A DNA stretch of 55,006 nucleotides from CAZLYX01 sp964563885 (GCA_964563885.1 CAZLYX010000007.1:1-55006); one strand, 5' to 3'; positions 25,029-33,901 are shown, numbered from the stretch's first letter. Notes: a model not told the origin generated them from the sequence alone. Numbers and translations are program-made.

Positions 25029-26057
25029 ATGCAAAAAACTCGTTCAAACTCAGCTTGGCAAGCATTCAAAAAACATAAACGTGGCTGGTTTAGCTTGCGT
25101 TTATTATTGGTATTGTTTGTATTGGCAGTGTTGGCGCCTTTGTGGAGCAACGATAAACCTTTATGGGTGCAATACAACGGCGAGCAATATTTTCCATTGT
25201 TTAACAATTATCATGAAACGGTGTTTGGAGGTGATTTTGAAACCCCAACTGATTATCTCGATCCGTTGATTCGTGCCAACATCACCAGTAATGGTAACAA
25301 AGCTGTGTATTTACCCAATCCGTATACTGCCAATACGCTTAATGATTTTGACACCCAACCCGATCCTGCTGCGCCAAGCGCGCGCCATGTGTTGGGCACA
25401 GATGACCGTGGGCGCGATGTGTTGTCGCGGTTGGTGTATGGCTTTCGTGATTCCTTGTTGTTTGCATTGGCACTCACCGTTGTGACCACGCTGGTTGGCG
25501 TGTTGGCTGGGGCAGTGCAAGGTTATTTTGGTGGCAAAGTGGATTTGGTAATGCAACGCTTTCTGGAAATTTGGGGCGGGCTACCTGAATTGTATTTATT
25601 GATAATTTTGTCATCATTTTTTAACCCTGGATTGTTGGTGTTATTGGTGTTGTTGTCTTTGTTTGGCTGGATGGGCTTATCAGATTATGTGCGCGCTGAA
25701 TTTTTAAAAAATCGTGAAGCTGATTATGTATTGGCTGCCAAAAGCATGGGTGTGTCCAGTACTAAAATAATGTGGCGGCATATTTTGCCTAACAGCTTAA
25801 CGCCAGTACTTGCATTTTTGCCATTTCGTATTTCTGGCGCAGTATTGGCATTAACAAGTTTAGATTTTCTGGGTTTGGGCGTGCCAGCATCACAAGCAAG
25901 TTTGGGTGAACTACTGGCGCAAGGAAAAGATAATCTAGATGCTTGGTGGTTGGGCTTATCAGCATTTGCTGCGCTCACAGTGATGTTGTTGCTGCTGGTG
26001 ATGATTGGCGAGGGTTTGCGATATGCCTTTGATGTGCGGATGAGGAGTATGCAATGA
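25029..26057 (+). CDS. yejE: Peptide ABC transporter permease YejE
   Basis: A 342-residue permease of the DppC/OppC fold. The N-terminal helix (LRLLLVLFVLAVLAPLWSND) is followed by the YejE-specific periplasmic part (YNGEQYFPLFNNYHETVFGG), then HVLGTDDRGRDVLSRLVYG and the EAA loop DYVLAAKSMGVSSTKIMWRHILPN. It pairs with YejB to form the channel and overlaps yejF by 4 bp (ATGA). Confidence 0.93.
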   Translation: MQKTRSNSAWQAFKKHKRGWFSLRLLLVLFVLAVLAPLWSNDKPLWVQYNGEQYFPLFNNYHETVFGGDFETPTDYLDPLIRANITSNGNKAVYLPNPYTANTLNDFDTQPDPAAPSARHVLGTDDRGRDVLSRLVYGFRDSLLFALALTVVTTLVGVLAGAVQGYFGGKVDLVMQRFLEIWGGLPELYLLIILSSFFNPGLLVLLVLLSLFGWMGLSDYVRAEFLKNREADYVLAAKSMGVSSTKIMWRHILPNSLTPVLAFLPFRISGAVLALTSLDFLGLGVPASQASLGELLAQGKDNLDAWWLGLSAFAALTVMLLLLVMIGEGLRYAFDVRMRSMQ

Positions 26058-27595
26058 GCCTATTACAGATTGAAAAATTAAATGCCTCATTCCCAACTAA
26101 ACAAGTTTTATTTGATATTGATTTAAAACTTGAACAAGGTCGTAAATTGGCGGTGGTGGGCGAAAGTGGCAGTGGTAAAACCGTTTTAGGGCAAGGCATC
26201 ATGCGCCTTAATCCTGCAGTATCATTAACAGGCAGCCTAAAATTTAACGGAATAGATTTATTGCAACAAAGCCCAAGTCAGCTACAAAAATTGCGTGGGT
26301 GCGAAATTGGCATGGTGTTTCAAGAGCCTATGATGGCGCTCAATCCAGTGATGCCAGTTGGCAAACAAATTGCTGAAGTGTTAACACTGCACATGGGTTT
26401 TACAGCCAAACAAGCTTGGGCGCGCGCGATAGAGTTGTTGGCACAGACAGGTATTCAAGATCCAGCGCAAAAAGCGGCTGACTATCCATTTAGATTATCG
26501 GGCGGGCAGCGTCAGCGAGTAATGATTGCCATGGCGGTGGCGGCTGAGCCTAAACTTTTGATTGCCGATGAGCCAACTACGGCGTTAGACGTGGCAGTGC
26601 AAGAGCAGATTTTGGATTTATTATCAGAGTTGCAGCAACAACATCAAATGGCGCTGTTATACATTACTCATGATTTGAATTTGGTACGTCGCTTTGCTGA
26701 CGATGTTGCGGTGATGCAGCATGGGCGCATTGTTGAGCAAGGCGAAGTGACAAAAATATTTAATGCGCCACAGCATGAATATACACACATGCTGCTAAAC
26801 GTTGGTACGCAGCGACAAGTATCAGAGTTACCAGAATCTGCTGAAACTATTTTGACAGCAGAAAACATTAGCGTGAGCGTAAGTGAGCAAGTGGGGTGGT
26901 TTAAAAAGCGTCGTAAAATACTGTTAGCACCAGCATCATTTAGCTTGAAAGCGGGCGAAACGCTGGGAGTGATTGGAGAGAGTGGCAGCGGCAAAACCAC
27001 CTTAGCCAAAGCACTAATGCACTTAATGCCAGCGGAAGGCTACCTGAAACTAGATGGCCAGCCATGGCAAGCTGAACAGCGCCGTTTAATGCAAATGGTG
27101 TTTCAAGATCCATTCGGTGCTTTTAATCCTCGCATGAATGTATTTGAGATTGTATCTGAAGCGCTGAATGTTTATGAGCCACAGCTTAATAGCGATGAAC
27201 AAGAACTGCGTGTTGCAAAAGTGTTGCAATCAGTGGGGCTACCTGAAGATATTTTAGCACGCTACCCGCATGAGTTTTCTGGTGGTCAGCGGCAGCGTTT
27301 GGCTATTGCACGGGCGATTATCGTGCGCCCTAAGGTTTTGGTTTTGGATGAGCCAACCAGTGCATTAGACGTGCAATGGCAACAACAAATATTGATTTTG
27401 CTGGCAAAATTACAAAAAGAACATGGCTTGAGTCTTATTATAATTAGCCATGACTTGGCTGTTATTCGTGCTTTGTCACATCAAATACTGGTTTTAAAAG
27501 AAGGTGAAATCATAGAGCAGGGGCATTGGGAGAAAGTGTTTGCTAATCCTGATGCAGCTTATACAAAAAAACTATTGCATTGGGTAAACACTTGA
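26054..27595 (+). CDS. yejF: Peptide ABC transporter ATPase YejF (two fused cassettes)
   Basis: 513 residues with two ATPase cassettes: Walker A GESGSGKT at about 35 and again near 303; signatures LSGGQRQRVMIAMAV and FSGGQRQRLAIARAI; Walker B LLIADEPTTALD and VLVLDEPTSALD. The fused DppD-DppF layout is typical of YejF. A full DUS (27037-27048) is read as EGYLK between Walker A and the Q-loop of cassette 2, and a variant encodes VGLPED. No yejA binding-protein gene is adjacent. Confidence 0.94.
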   Translation: MSLLQIEKLNASFPTKQVLFDIDLKLEQGRKLAVVGESGSGKTVLGQGIMRLNPAVSLTGSLKFNGIDLLQQSPSQLQKLRGCEIGMVFQEPMMALNPVMPVGKQIAEVLTLHMGFTAKQAWARAIELLAQTGIQDPAQKAADYPFRLSGGQRQRVMIAMAVAAEPKLLIADEPTTALDVAVQEQILDLLSELQQQHQMALLYITHDLNLVRRFADDVAVMQHGRIVEQGEVTKIFNAPQHEYTHMLLNVGTQRQVSELPESAETILTAENISVSVSEQVGWFKKRRKILLAPASFSLKAGETLGVIGESGSGKTTLAKALMHLMPAEGYLKLDGQPWQAEQRRLMQMVFQDPFGAFNPRMNVFEIVSEALNVYEPQLNSDEQELRVAKVLQSVGLPEDILARYPHEFSGGQRQRLAIARAIIVRPKVLVLDEPTSALDVQWQQQILILLAKLQKEHGLSLIIISHDLAVIRALSHQILVLKEGEIIEQGHWEKVFANPDAAYTKKLLHWVNT

Positions 27596-27664
27596 AATTT
27601 TATACGTTAGGCCATATGCTAGAGTTGTTGAAACATCCATTACACAATATACAAGGAATCCATA

Positions 27665-27991
27665 ATGAGCGACTTAATTGTACACGCCACAGATGCTACT
27701 TTTGAAGAAGACGTATTAAAATCTGATGTACCTGTATTGCTAGATTTCTGGGCACCTTGGTGCGGCCCTTGTAAAATGATTGCCCCAATTTTAGATGAAG
27801 TAGCAACTGATCTTCAGGGTAAAGTTAAAGTGGTAAAAATCAATATTGATGAAAACGAGCAGACGCCTGCCAAATATAGCGTACGCGGTATTCCAACTTT
27901 AATGGTATTTAAAGACGGCAAAAACGTGGCAACAAAAGTAGGTGCTCTAGCCAAGGGCCAATTGGTTGCTTTTGTTAATGCTTCTATTTAA
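27665..27991 (+). CDS. trxA: Thioredoxin 1
   Basis: A 108-residue cytosolic disulfide reductase. The active site is WCGPCK at residues 32-37 (Cys33, Cys36); the cis-proline motif RGIPTLMVFKDG follows. Length equals E. coli TrxA. Ribosome binding site AAGGA. Ends before an intrinsic terminator, so it is a monocistronic unit. Confidence 0.96.
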   Translation: MSDLIVHATDATFEEDVLKSDVPVLLDFWAPWCGPCKMIAPILDEVATDLQGKVKVVKINIDENEQTPAKYSVRGIPTLMVFKDGKNVATKVGALAKGQLVAFVNASI

Positions 27992-28007
27992 GAAAACAGA
28001 CATCCTG

Positions 28008-28034
28008 AAAAACGAGCTTTGTGGCTCGTTTTTT
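28008..28034 (+). terminator. Intrinsic terminator after trxA
   Basis: AAAAACGAGC (28008-28017), a 6-nt loop and GCTCGTTTTT (28024-28033) with one further T. Not DUS-derived; a degenerate DUS (AGCTACCTGAA) follows about 7 bp later. Confidence 0.85.
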
Positions 28035-28069
28035 AGTTGGAGCTACCTGAAAAAGAAATATAAACTCCT

Positions 28070-28951
28070 ATGGCTCAAACCCAAACTAATATTGATGTTA
28101 CTGATCCGCTAGGTTCTGGTTGGATGATCATTGCTGCTGCAATGTTTGCGCTGATGGGTGCGTTGGTTAAACATACCTCTTCTGAATTTCAATTTGGTGC
28201 CAACGAGTTGGTATTTTGGCGTACTTTATTTTCAGTATTGGTATTGGGCTCTATTAGCCTGGTTAAACGAGAGCAATTTGCGACACCATATTTCAAAGAA
28301 CACATCAGTCGTGGCATTGCTGGCACGTTGGGTATGGTGCTTTTTTTCTATGGAATCACCCATTTGCCGTTGGCAACCGCGGTAACACTTAATTATACGT
28401 CACCTATTTTTTTGGCTTTATTGTCTTTTTTTGTATTAAAAGAAAAAATTTCACTATATACCCAAGCCATGCTGGTGTTGGGTTTTATGGGCATTGTGGT
28501 GTTATTAAGACCAACATTTGCAGCGGGTCAGGAAATTGATGGTCTGATCAGTTTAAGTGCAGGCTTGTGTGCAGGCTGGGCTTATTTGAAAGTACGAGAA
28601 CTATCGCTGCTGGGTGAGCCAGGTTGGCGTGTGGTGTTGTATTTCTCAGTGGTTGCAACAATCATGACAGCAATATTAGCCACCTTTGATGGCTGGACAC
28701 CCGTTACCCTAAGTAGCTTGCCTTACCTGTTAGCACTTGGGCTAACCGCAATGATAGGGCAGTTAAGTTTAACACGTGCGTATAAGGTAGGACAGAAGTT
28801 CACAGTTGCTTCTCTTTCATATCTAACCGTGGTGTTTTCTACGTTGGCAGGTGTGTTGTGGTTAGGCGATGTGATAAACTGGCAGGAAATACTGGGCATG
28901 AGCATCATTATGGTCAGCGGCATCTTGAGCAGTCTTTATGGTAATAAATAA
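28070..28951 (+). CDS. EamA/DMT family transporter
   Basis: A 293-residue inner-membrane protein with ten hydrophobic segments and two EamA repeats. Typical parts are MIIAAAMFALMGALVKHT, the GITHLPLATAVTLNYTSPIFLALLSFF block that ends the first half, and ALGLTAMIGQLSLTRAYKVG in the second half. Members of this drug/metabolite transporter family move amino acids, nucleosides or related metabolites; the substrate is unknown. The next gene starts 21 bp downstream on the same strand and may be cotranscribed. Confidence 0.85.
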   Translation: MAQTQTNIDVTDPLGSGWMIIAAAMFALMGALVKHTSSEFQFGANELVFWRTLFSVLVLGSISLVKREQFATPYFKEHISRGIAGTLGMVLFFYGITHLPLATAVTLNYTSPIFLALLSFFVLKEKISLYTQAMLVLGFMGIVVLLRPTFAAGQEIDGLISLSAGLCAGWAYLKVRELSLLGEPGWRVVLYFSVVATIMTAILATFDGWTPVTLSSLPYLLALGLTAMIGQLSLTRAYKVGQKFTVASLSYLTVVFSTLAGVLWLGDVINWQEILGMSIIMVSGILSSLYGNK

Positions 28952-28972
28952 ACACTCGTTAGGAGAATTGAT

Positions 28973-29341
28973 ATGATTTCAATCAGAGAGCAAGCATATG
29001 GGCTGAATGTGGCGCTGTATAACGAGTTTACTTTGGAAGATTTCCAAGAGTTTGAAGCAGCAATAATCAGCAGTAGCAAGAAAATTCATCGACCAGACAT
29101 CTTGCTGGATTTATCTATGTTGAAAGATTTTACGATTGATATGGCTCTGGAACAATTGAAGTTTTTACGTGATCATCATTCTGATTTTGGACGCATTGCC
29201 ATTGTTGTTGATGATGTTTGGATTAAATTAAGCACCCATATTTCCAGCTTAATTACCCAACAACATCCAAAATACTTTGATACTGCCGCTGAGGCGCAAA
29301 CATGGTTAATGACAGAGAGTGGTAATGAAGCAAGCGTGTAA
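28973..29341 (+). CDS. STAS/SpoIIAA-like domain protein
   Basis: A 122-residue soluble protein. The pattern YGLNVALYNEFTLEDFQEFE, then RPDILLDLSMLKDFTIDMAL, LRDHHSDFGRIAIVVDDVW and AAEAQTWL at the C-terminus matches the SpoIIAA-like (PF11964-type) STAS/SEC14 fold. Its function is unknown. GGAGAATTGAT precedes the ATG. It follows the EamA transporter with 21 bp and may share its transcript. Confidence 0.7.
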   Translation: MISIREQAYGLNVALYNEFTLEDFQEFEAAIISSSKKIHRPDILLDLSMLKDFTIDMALEQLKFLRDHHSDFGRIAIVVDDVWIKLSTHISSLITQQHPKYFDTAAEAQTWLMTESGNEASV

Positions 29342-29439
29342 CAGAAACGATAAACCATAATAAATAAAATGAAAACCACGGTTTAGTGGTTATTATTTCC
29401 CTTTCAGGTAGCCTTGATGTTGATTTTTGAGGAAAGTAC

Positions 29440-29468
29440 TTGCGTTAATAGAGGTAATTCTTTAAAAT
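29440..29468 (+). promoter_or_regulatory. Likely sigma-70 promoter of rpsT
   Basis: TTGCGT (29440-29445) and TAAAAT (29463-29468) with exactly 17 bp between them. The predicted start is about 35 bp before the rpsT ATG. A DUS (29403-29414) lies just upstream. Confidence 0.6.
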
Positions 29469-29508
29469 TACACGTTTATAAAATTTTGATTCAATTAGGA
29501 GAATTTAT

Positions 29509-29772
29509 ATGGCCAATAGTGCACAAGCTCGTAAGCGTGCTCGTCAAGCGCTAAAACAACGCGCTCATAATGCCAGCTTGCGTACTGCTTTTCGTACTGC
29601 TGTTAAGAAAGTACTGAAAGCTGTTGAAGCCGGCGATAAAGCAGTTGCTCAAACTGTTTACCAAGACTCAGTAAAAGTTATGGATCGTGTAGCTGAAAAA
29701 GGTGTTTTTCACAAAAATAAAGCTTCACGTCACAAGAGCCGTTTGTCTGCAAAAGTGAAAGCACTAGCTTAA
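29509..29772 (+). CDS. rpsT: 30S ribosomal protein S20
   Basis: An 87-residue, very basic, helical protein: MANSAQARKRARQALKQRAH, LRTAFRTAVKKVLKAVEAGD and the C-terminal GVFHKNKASRHKSRLSAKVK are the S20 pattern. It binds 16S rRNA early in 30S assembly. GGAGAATTTAT precedes the ATG. Flanked by its own promoter and terminator, so it is monocistronic. Confidence 0.97.
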   Translation: MANSAQARKRARQALKQRAHNASLRTAFRTAVKKVLKAVEAGDKAVAQTVYQDSVKVMDRVAEKGVFHKNKASRHKSRLSAKVKALA

Positions 29773-29799
29773 TCTTAGAGCGGTAAGCAAAAAGGCGTT

Positions 29800-29855
29800 A
29801 GTGCCCCCGATGTAGACAACAATGTTTTGGTGTTTACGAGGGGGCACTTTCTTTG
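29800..29855 (+). terminator. Terminator after rpsT
   Basis: AGTGCCCCC (29800-29808) and GGGGGCACT (29840-29848) make a GC-rich 9-bp stem with a long, partly paired loop, followed by TTTCTTT. Confidence 0.8.
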
Positions 29856-29914
29856 GTGTTGTTTATCAAATCTAAAAGGCTACCTGCAAAATCTATCTAT
29901 TTGAAAGAATTGTT

Positions 29915-31057
29915 ATGTTGAAAAAGAGTGCTTTGAGTTTGGCGGTGTTGGTAAGTGGAACAGCTTACGCATCAGGCTCTGTACAAGATTCTGCTATGCA
30001 ATGTACGCTCATGGAAGATAAGTCATTAAGACTGGCTTGCTTTGATACAATTTATGCTGCGCAATATCCACCAACTCAGCCGATTAAGCTCAGTGAAGAG
30101 GCGACTAAAGCAATAGATTTGGTTAAAACCTTTGATCGCATTAAAGAGCAAGGTAGTAGTGGTGTATTGGTATTTGATAGCGCAGATGCCATTATCAACG
30201 GAGTCGAAGCAACGCCAACATTGAAAGAAGCTGCTGAAGCGTATACGCCTTTAAGTACTCAATATGATTTAGATAAAAATGATGATAGGGGTATTTTTTC
30301 GATTAGGGTGCATGAGCCTATGTATCTTTTGCCAGCTTGGTATAACGCCAGTCCTAACAATAGTATGGAAACACCTAGCCGAGATTTGGTTAAGCTGAAT
30401 GCAGGTGACCAAAAACACCTTGAAACAAAAATGCAGGTTTCTTTTAAATCTAAGCTCATGGAAGATGTATTTAAAACACGTGCTGATTTATGGTTTGGCT
30501 ATACTCAAGTTTCTCACTGGCAGCTATACAATCAAAAAAATTCCGCACCTTTTCGCAATACAGACTATATGCCAGAGCTGTTTTTGACGCAGCCCGTGAA
30601 GGCTAATTTACCAGGTGGTGGCCGTTTACGCATGCTAGGTGTTGGTGTTGTGCATCAATCAAATGGCAGAACCGAACCACTCTCACGCTCGTGGAACCGC
30701 ATTTATGGTATGGCGGGAATGGAGTGGGGCAAGTTAACCGTTATTCCACGTGTGTGGGTACGCGCTTTTGAAGATAAAAATAAAGATGACAACCCCGATG
30801 TTAGTGATTATATGGGTCACGGCGATTTAAAATTACAATACCGCTTTAGTGATAAGCGTACTTTGGGTTCGAGCATACGTTATAACCCCAAATCAGGTAA
30901 GGGCGGGGTCCAAGTTGATTATACGTTCCCTGTTGTAGGCAAAATGAAAGGCTATGTTCAAGGTTTTCATGGCTATGGTCAAAATATGCTTGATTATAAC
31001 CACAAACATAACAGTGTCGGTATTGGTGTAATGTTTAATGACTGGGATGGTTTTTAA
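29915..31057 (+). CDS. pldA: Outer-membrane phospholipase A (OMPLA)
   Basis: A 380-residue outer-membrane enzyme hydrolysing phospholipids at sn-1/sn-2, active as a calcium-dependent dimer. A signal peptide (cleavage near AYAS) is followed by an N-terminal domain of about 110 residues, longer than in E. coli, then the 12-stranded barrel. The barrel begins near YNASPNNSM; LWFGYTQVSHWQLYN and VVHQSNGRTEPLSRSWNR carry the active site. His247, Ser249 and Asn261 have exactly the spacing of E. coli His142, Ser144 and Asn156. It ends in an aromatic FNDWDGF, not the usual terminal Phe alone but close to it. Confidence 0.94.
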   Translation: MLKKSALSLAVLVSGTAYASGSVQDSAMQCTLMEDKSLRLACFDTIYAAQYPPTQPIKLSEEATKAIDLVKTFDRIKEQGSSGVLVFDSADAIINGVEATPTLKEAAEAYTPLSTQYDLDKNDDRGIFSIRVHEPMYLLPAWYNASPNNSMETPSRDLVKLNAGDQKHLETKMQVSFKSKLMEDVFKTRADLWFGYTQVSHWQLYNQKNSAPFRNTDYMPELFLTQPVKANLPGGGRLRMLGVGVVHQSNGRTEPLSRSWNRIYGMAGMEWGKLTVIPRVWVRAFEDKNKDDNPDVSDYMGHGDLKLQYRFSDKRTLGSSIRYNPKSGKGGVQVDYTFPVVGKMKGYVQGFHGYGQNMLDYNHKHNSVGIGVMFNDWDGF

Positions 31058-31071
31058 TTTTTTAATACTCG

Positions 31072-31119
31072 TTAATTAATACTCAAACGCGTATAATGAC
31101 GCGTTTGAGTATTAATTAA
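31072..31119. repeat. Perfect 20-bp inverted repeat with TATAAT in the loop
   Basis: The left arm (31072-31091) and right arm (31100-31119) are exact complements around the 8-nt loop TATAATGA. The outer part is AT-rich (TTAATTAATA), the inner part is CTCAAACGCG. It lies between pldA and the DUF502-aspS unit, 20 bp before the DUF502 start. It could end the pldA transcript, be an operator over a promoter, or both. Confidence 0.9.
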
Positions 31120-31139
31120 TTGTAGACAGGAATAACAGT

Positions 31140-31838
31140 ATGGCGCAACAGGTAGCAGAAGGCGGCAGGTTGAGGAGAGCGTTGAAAAAGTATCTCCTCA
31201 CTGGCATTTTGGTATGGCTACCTATTGCAGTTACGATATGGGTTATCACTTATATCATCAGCACGTCAGACCAACTTTTTAATTTATTGCCAGCACAATG
31301 GCAACCAGAAGTATTTATTGGTTTTAAAATACCAGGCTTAGGCGTTATTTTTGCCATTGTTGTTTTGTTTGTTACCGGCGTGTTTGCAGCTAATGTGCTT
31401 GGCAAACAAATTATCGATGGTTGGGATAGGCTCCTTGGTCGTATTCCAGTAGTAAAATCTATCTACTCCAGCGTAAAAAAAGTGTCTGAATCGCTGTTAT
31501 CAGACGGCAGTCGTTCATTTAAAACGCCAGTTTTAGTGCCTTTTCCTCAGCCAGGCCTTTGGGCGCTCGCTTTTGTGTCGGGCATTCTGCCTGATGCTGT
31601 CCAGGCAGCTTTACCGGGCGATGAAGAATACATTTCTGTTTATGTGCCAACCACGCCTAATCCAACTGGCGGTTATTACATTATGATCAAAAAATCTGAT
31701 GTGCGTGAGTTAAACATGAGTGTAGATGACGCTTTAAAGTATGTTATTTCGTTGGGCATGGTCTTGCCTGATGAACCCAAAAAGATTTCAGGTAGCCTTC
31801 CTTTAATGGCTGAGCAAAACAACCCTAATGATCAATAA
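31140..31838 (+). CDS. DUF502 family membrane protein
   Basis: A 232-residue protein with two N-terminal helices (YLLTGILVWLPIAVTIWVIT and IPGLGVIFAIVVLFVTGVFA) and a soluble C-terminal domain with LLGRIPVVKSIYSSVKKVSE, VLVPFPQPGLWALAFVSG and YVPTTPNPTGGYYIMI, all DUF502 signatures. Function unknown. It directly precedes aspS, a conserved order in many beta-proteobacteria. The DUS at 31797-31808 lies within its last codons and is read as ISGSL. Confidence 0.9.
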   Translation: MAQQVAEGGRLRRALKKYLLTGILVWLPIAVTIWVITYIISTSDQLFNLLPAQWQPEVFIGFKIPGLGVIFAIVVLFVTGVFAANVLGKQIIDGWDRLLGRIPVVKSIYSSVKKVSESLLSDGSRSFKTPVLVPFPQPGLWALAFVSGILPDAVQAALPGDEEYISVYVPTTPNPTGGYYIMIKKSDVRELNMSVDDALKYVISLGMVLPDEPKKISGSLPLMAEQNNPNDQ

Positions 31839-31874
31839 TTATTGATATCCGCATTAATATTAAGGAAAGAAAAC

Positions 31875-33683
31875 ATGCGAACGAATTACTGTGGCTTGAT
31901 TGACGAGCAATATTTAGACCAAACCGTCACCGTTAAAGGCTGGGTACATCGCCGGCGCGACCATGGTGGCGTAATTTTTATTGATTTGCGTGATCGTGAA
32001 GGCTTGGTACAAGTTGTTATTGATCCTGATACTAAAGAGGCTTTTGCCACAGCAGATGCCAGCCGTAATGAATTTGTATTGAGTATTACTGGCAAAGTGC
32101 GCCCGCGGCCTGAAGGCACTACTAACGATAAAATGGTTTCAGGGAAAATTGAAATTCTGGCCAAAGAAATCGACGTCTTAAATGCTGCGGTAACACCCCC
32201 ATTTCAAATTGACGATGAAAATTTAAGCGAAAACGTGCGTTTAACTCATCGAGTGATTGATCTGCGTCGCCCAGCAATGCAACGTAACTTACGATTGCGC
32301 TATCAGGTTGCCATGGCTGTGCGCCGTTATTTAGATGATCAAGGCTTTATTGATATTGAAACGCCAATGTTGACTCGCTCTACGCCTGAGGGCGCGCGTG
32401 ATTATTTAGTGCCAAGTCGAGTCCATCAGGGCGAATTTTTTGCTTTACCACAGTCGCCGCAGCTGTTTAAACAATTATTGATGGTGGCTGGATTTGATCG
32501 CTATTATCAAATTACCAAATGCTTTAGAGATGAAGATTTGCGTGCTGATCGTCAGCCTGAGTTTACTCAAATTGACTTGGAAACCTCGTTTTTAAATGAA
32601 AATGAAATCATGGACATCACCGAGGGCATGGCAAAGAAAGTATTTAAAGATGCACTAAATGTAGAATTGGGCGAATTTCCACGCATGACATTTGCTGATG
32701 CTATGTTCAACTATGGTTCAGATAAACCAGATATGCGTGTAAATTTGAAATTCACTGAGCTAACCGACCTAATGAAAACAGAAGAATTTAAAGTTTTCCG
32801 CGGTGCTGCTGATATGAAAAATGGCCGTGTGGTTGCTATGCGCGTTCCCAATGGTGCTAAGTTGAGCCGTAAAGAAATTGACGAATACACTAAATACGTT
32901 GGTATTTACGGTGCTAAAGGCTTGGCTTACATTAAAGTGAATGACAAAGCCAACTGCTCAAATGGCGAAGAATCAGGCTTGCAATCTCCCATCGTTAAAT
33001 TCTTGTCAGAAGGCTGCCTGAAAACCATTATCGAACAAACTGGCGCTGAAAATGGCGATATTATCTTCTTTGGTGCAGATAAAGCCAAAGTAGTAAACGA
33101 AGCCATTGGCGCGTTACGCATCAAAATTGGCCATGAACATGGTGCGGATAATGGCTACTTTGTCGACGAATGGAAGCCATTATGGGTAGTTGATTTCCCA
33201 ATGTTTGAGCATGACGAAGAAAACAATCGCTATGCTGCGATGCATCATCCGTTTACGTCGCCAAAAATTGGCCATGAAGATTTAATGGAAAGCGATCCAG
33301 AAAATTGCCTAGCTCGTGCTTACGATATGGTATTAAATGGTTGGGAAATCGGTGGTGGTTCAGTTCGTATTCATCGTGCAGAGATTCAAGAAAAAGTATT
33401 TTCTGCCCTTAAAATTACCCCAGAAGAGCAGCAAGAAAAATTTGGATTTTTGCTTGATAACTTAAAATACGGTGCACCACCACATGGCGGTTTAGCATTT
33501 GGTCTGGATCGTTTAGTGACATTGATGGCTCGTGCTGAATCGATTCGAGATGTAATTGCCTTCCCGAAAACACAACGTGCTCAAGATTTGCTGGTCGATG
33601 CTCCCAATAAAGTTGACGATAAACAATTGCAGGAATTGGGTTTGCGTTTGCGCCCCAAAGTTGAAGCGCCGAAAAAAGATTAA
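31875..33683 (+). CDS. aspS: Aspartate--tRNA ligase
   Basis: A 602-residue class II synthetase. It begins at ATG 31875 (MRTNYCGLIDEQYLDQTVTV) behind AAGGAAA. Visible domains: OB-fold anticodon binding (GWVHRRRDHGGVIFIDLRDR), motif 2 (FRDEDLRADRQPEFTQIDLE), the bacterial GAD insertion (about 290-420) and motif 3 (GLAFGLDRLVTLM). A non-native uptake sequence AGGCTGCCTGAA (33011-33022) is read as EGCLK inside the GAD region. Two further foreign-dialect hairpins follow its stop. Confidence 0.96.
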   Translation: MRTNYCGLIDEQYLDQTVTVKGWVHRRRDHGGVIFIDLRDREGLVQVVIDPDTKEAFATADASRNEFVLSITGKVRPRPEGTTNDKMVSGKIEILAKEIDVLNAAVTPPFQIDDENLSENVRLTHRVIDLRRPAMQRNLRLRYQVAMAVRRYLDDQGFIDIETPMLTRSTPEGARDYLVPSRVHQGEFFALPQSPQLFKQLLMVAGFDRYYQITKCFRDEDLRADRQPEFTQIDLETSFLNENEIMDITEGMAKKVFKDALNVELGEFPRMTFADAMFNYGSDKPDMRVNLKFTELTDLMKTEEFKVFRGAADMKNGRVVAMRVPNGAKLSRKEIDEYTKYVGIYGAKGLAYIKVNDKANCSNGEESGLQSPIVKFLSEGCLKTIIEQTGAENGDIIFFGADKAKVVNEAIGALRIKIGHEHGADNGYFVDEWKPLWVVDFPMFEHDEENNRYAAMHHPFTSPKIGHEDLMESDPENCLARAYDMVLNGWEIGGGSVRIHRAEIQEKVFSALKITPEEQQEKFGFLLDNLKYGAPPHGGLAFGLDRLVTLMARAESIRDVIAFPKTQRAQDLLVDAPNKVDDKQLQELGLRLRPKVEAPKKD

Positions 33684-33695
33684 TCCAGATATGTA

Positions 33696-33740
33696 AAAAA
33701 GGCTGCCTGAAACGTATTATCTGTTTCAGAAAGCCTTTTA
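33696..33740 (+). terminator. Terminator after aspS built on a Simonsiella-type uptake sequence
   Basis: AAAAGGCTGCCTGAAAC and GTTTCAGAAAGCCTTTT pair over about 15 bp with a two-base internal mismatch. The left arm holds AGGCTGCCTGAA (33700-33711); the right arm is a degenerate copy. A T run follows. Confidence 0.75.
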
Positions 33741-33860
33741 TTATGGTGAAAAGATTAATATAACTGGCACTTATTGCCTGTTATTTGCTGCTAATACTGT
33801 ACTATTTATGCTAAAAAGTATTGAATATAAGCCTCATAATCTTTAGTAGTACACACATTT

Positions 33861-33901
33861 AAAAGGCCGTCTGGGAATATGATTATTCAGGCAGCCTTTT
33901 T
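33861..33901 (+). terminator. Hairpin with mixed uptake-sequence dialects
   Basis: The left arm AAAAGGCCGTCTGGGAAT resembles AGGCCGTCTGAA (the AG-DUS of Neisseria) and the right arm ATTCAGGCAGCCTTTTT is an exact complement of AGGCTGCCTGAA (33886-33897). They pair imperfectly. It sits 52 bp before the ABC-F gene; 33741-33860 between the two hairpins holds nothing else recognisable. Confidence 0.7.

Noticed and set aside
27600..27664. A short upstream peptide reading into trxA
   Set aside because: It lacks a ribosome binding site, overlaps the trxA start out of frame and resembles nothing.
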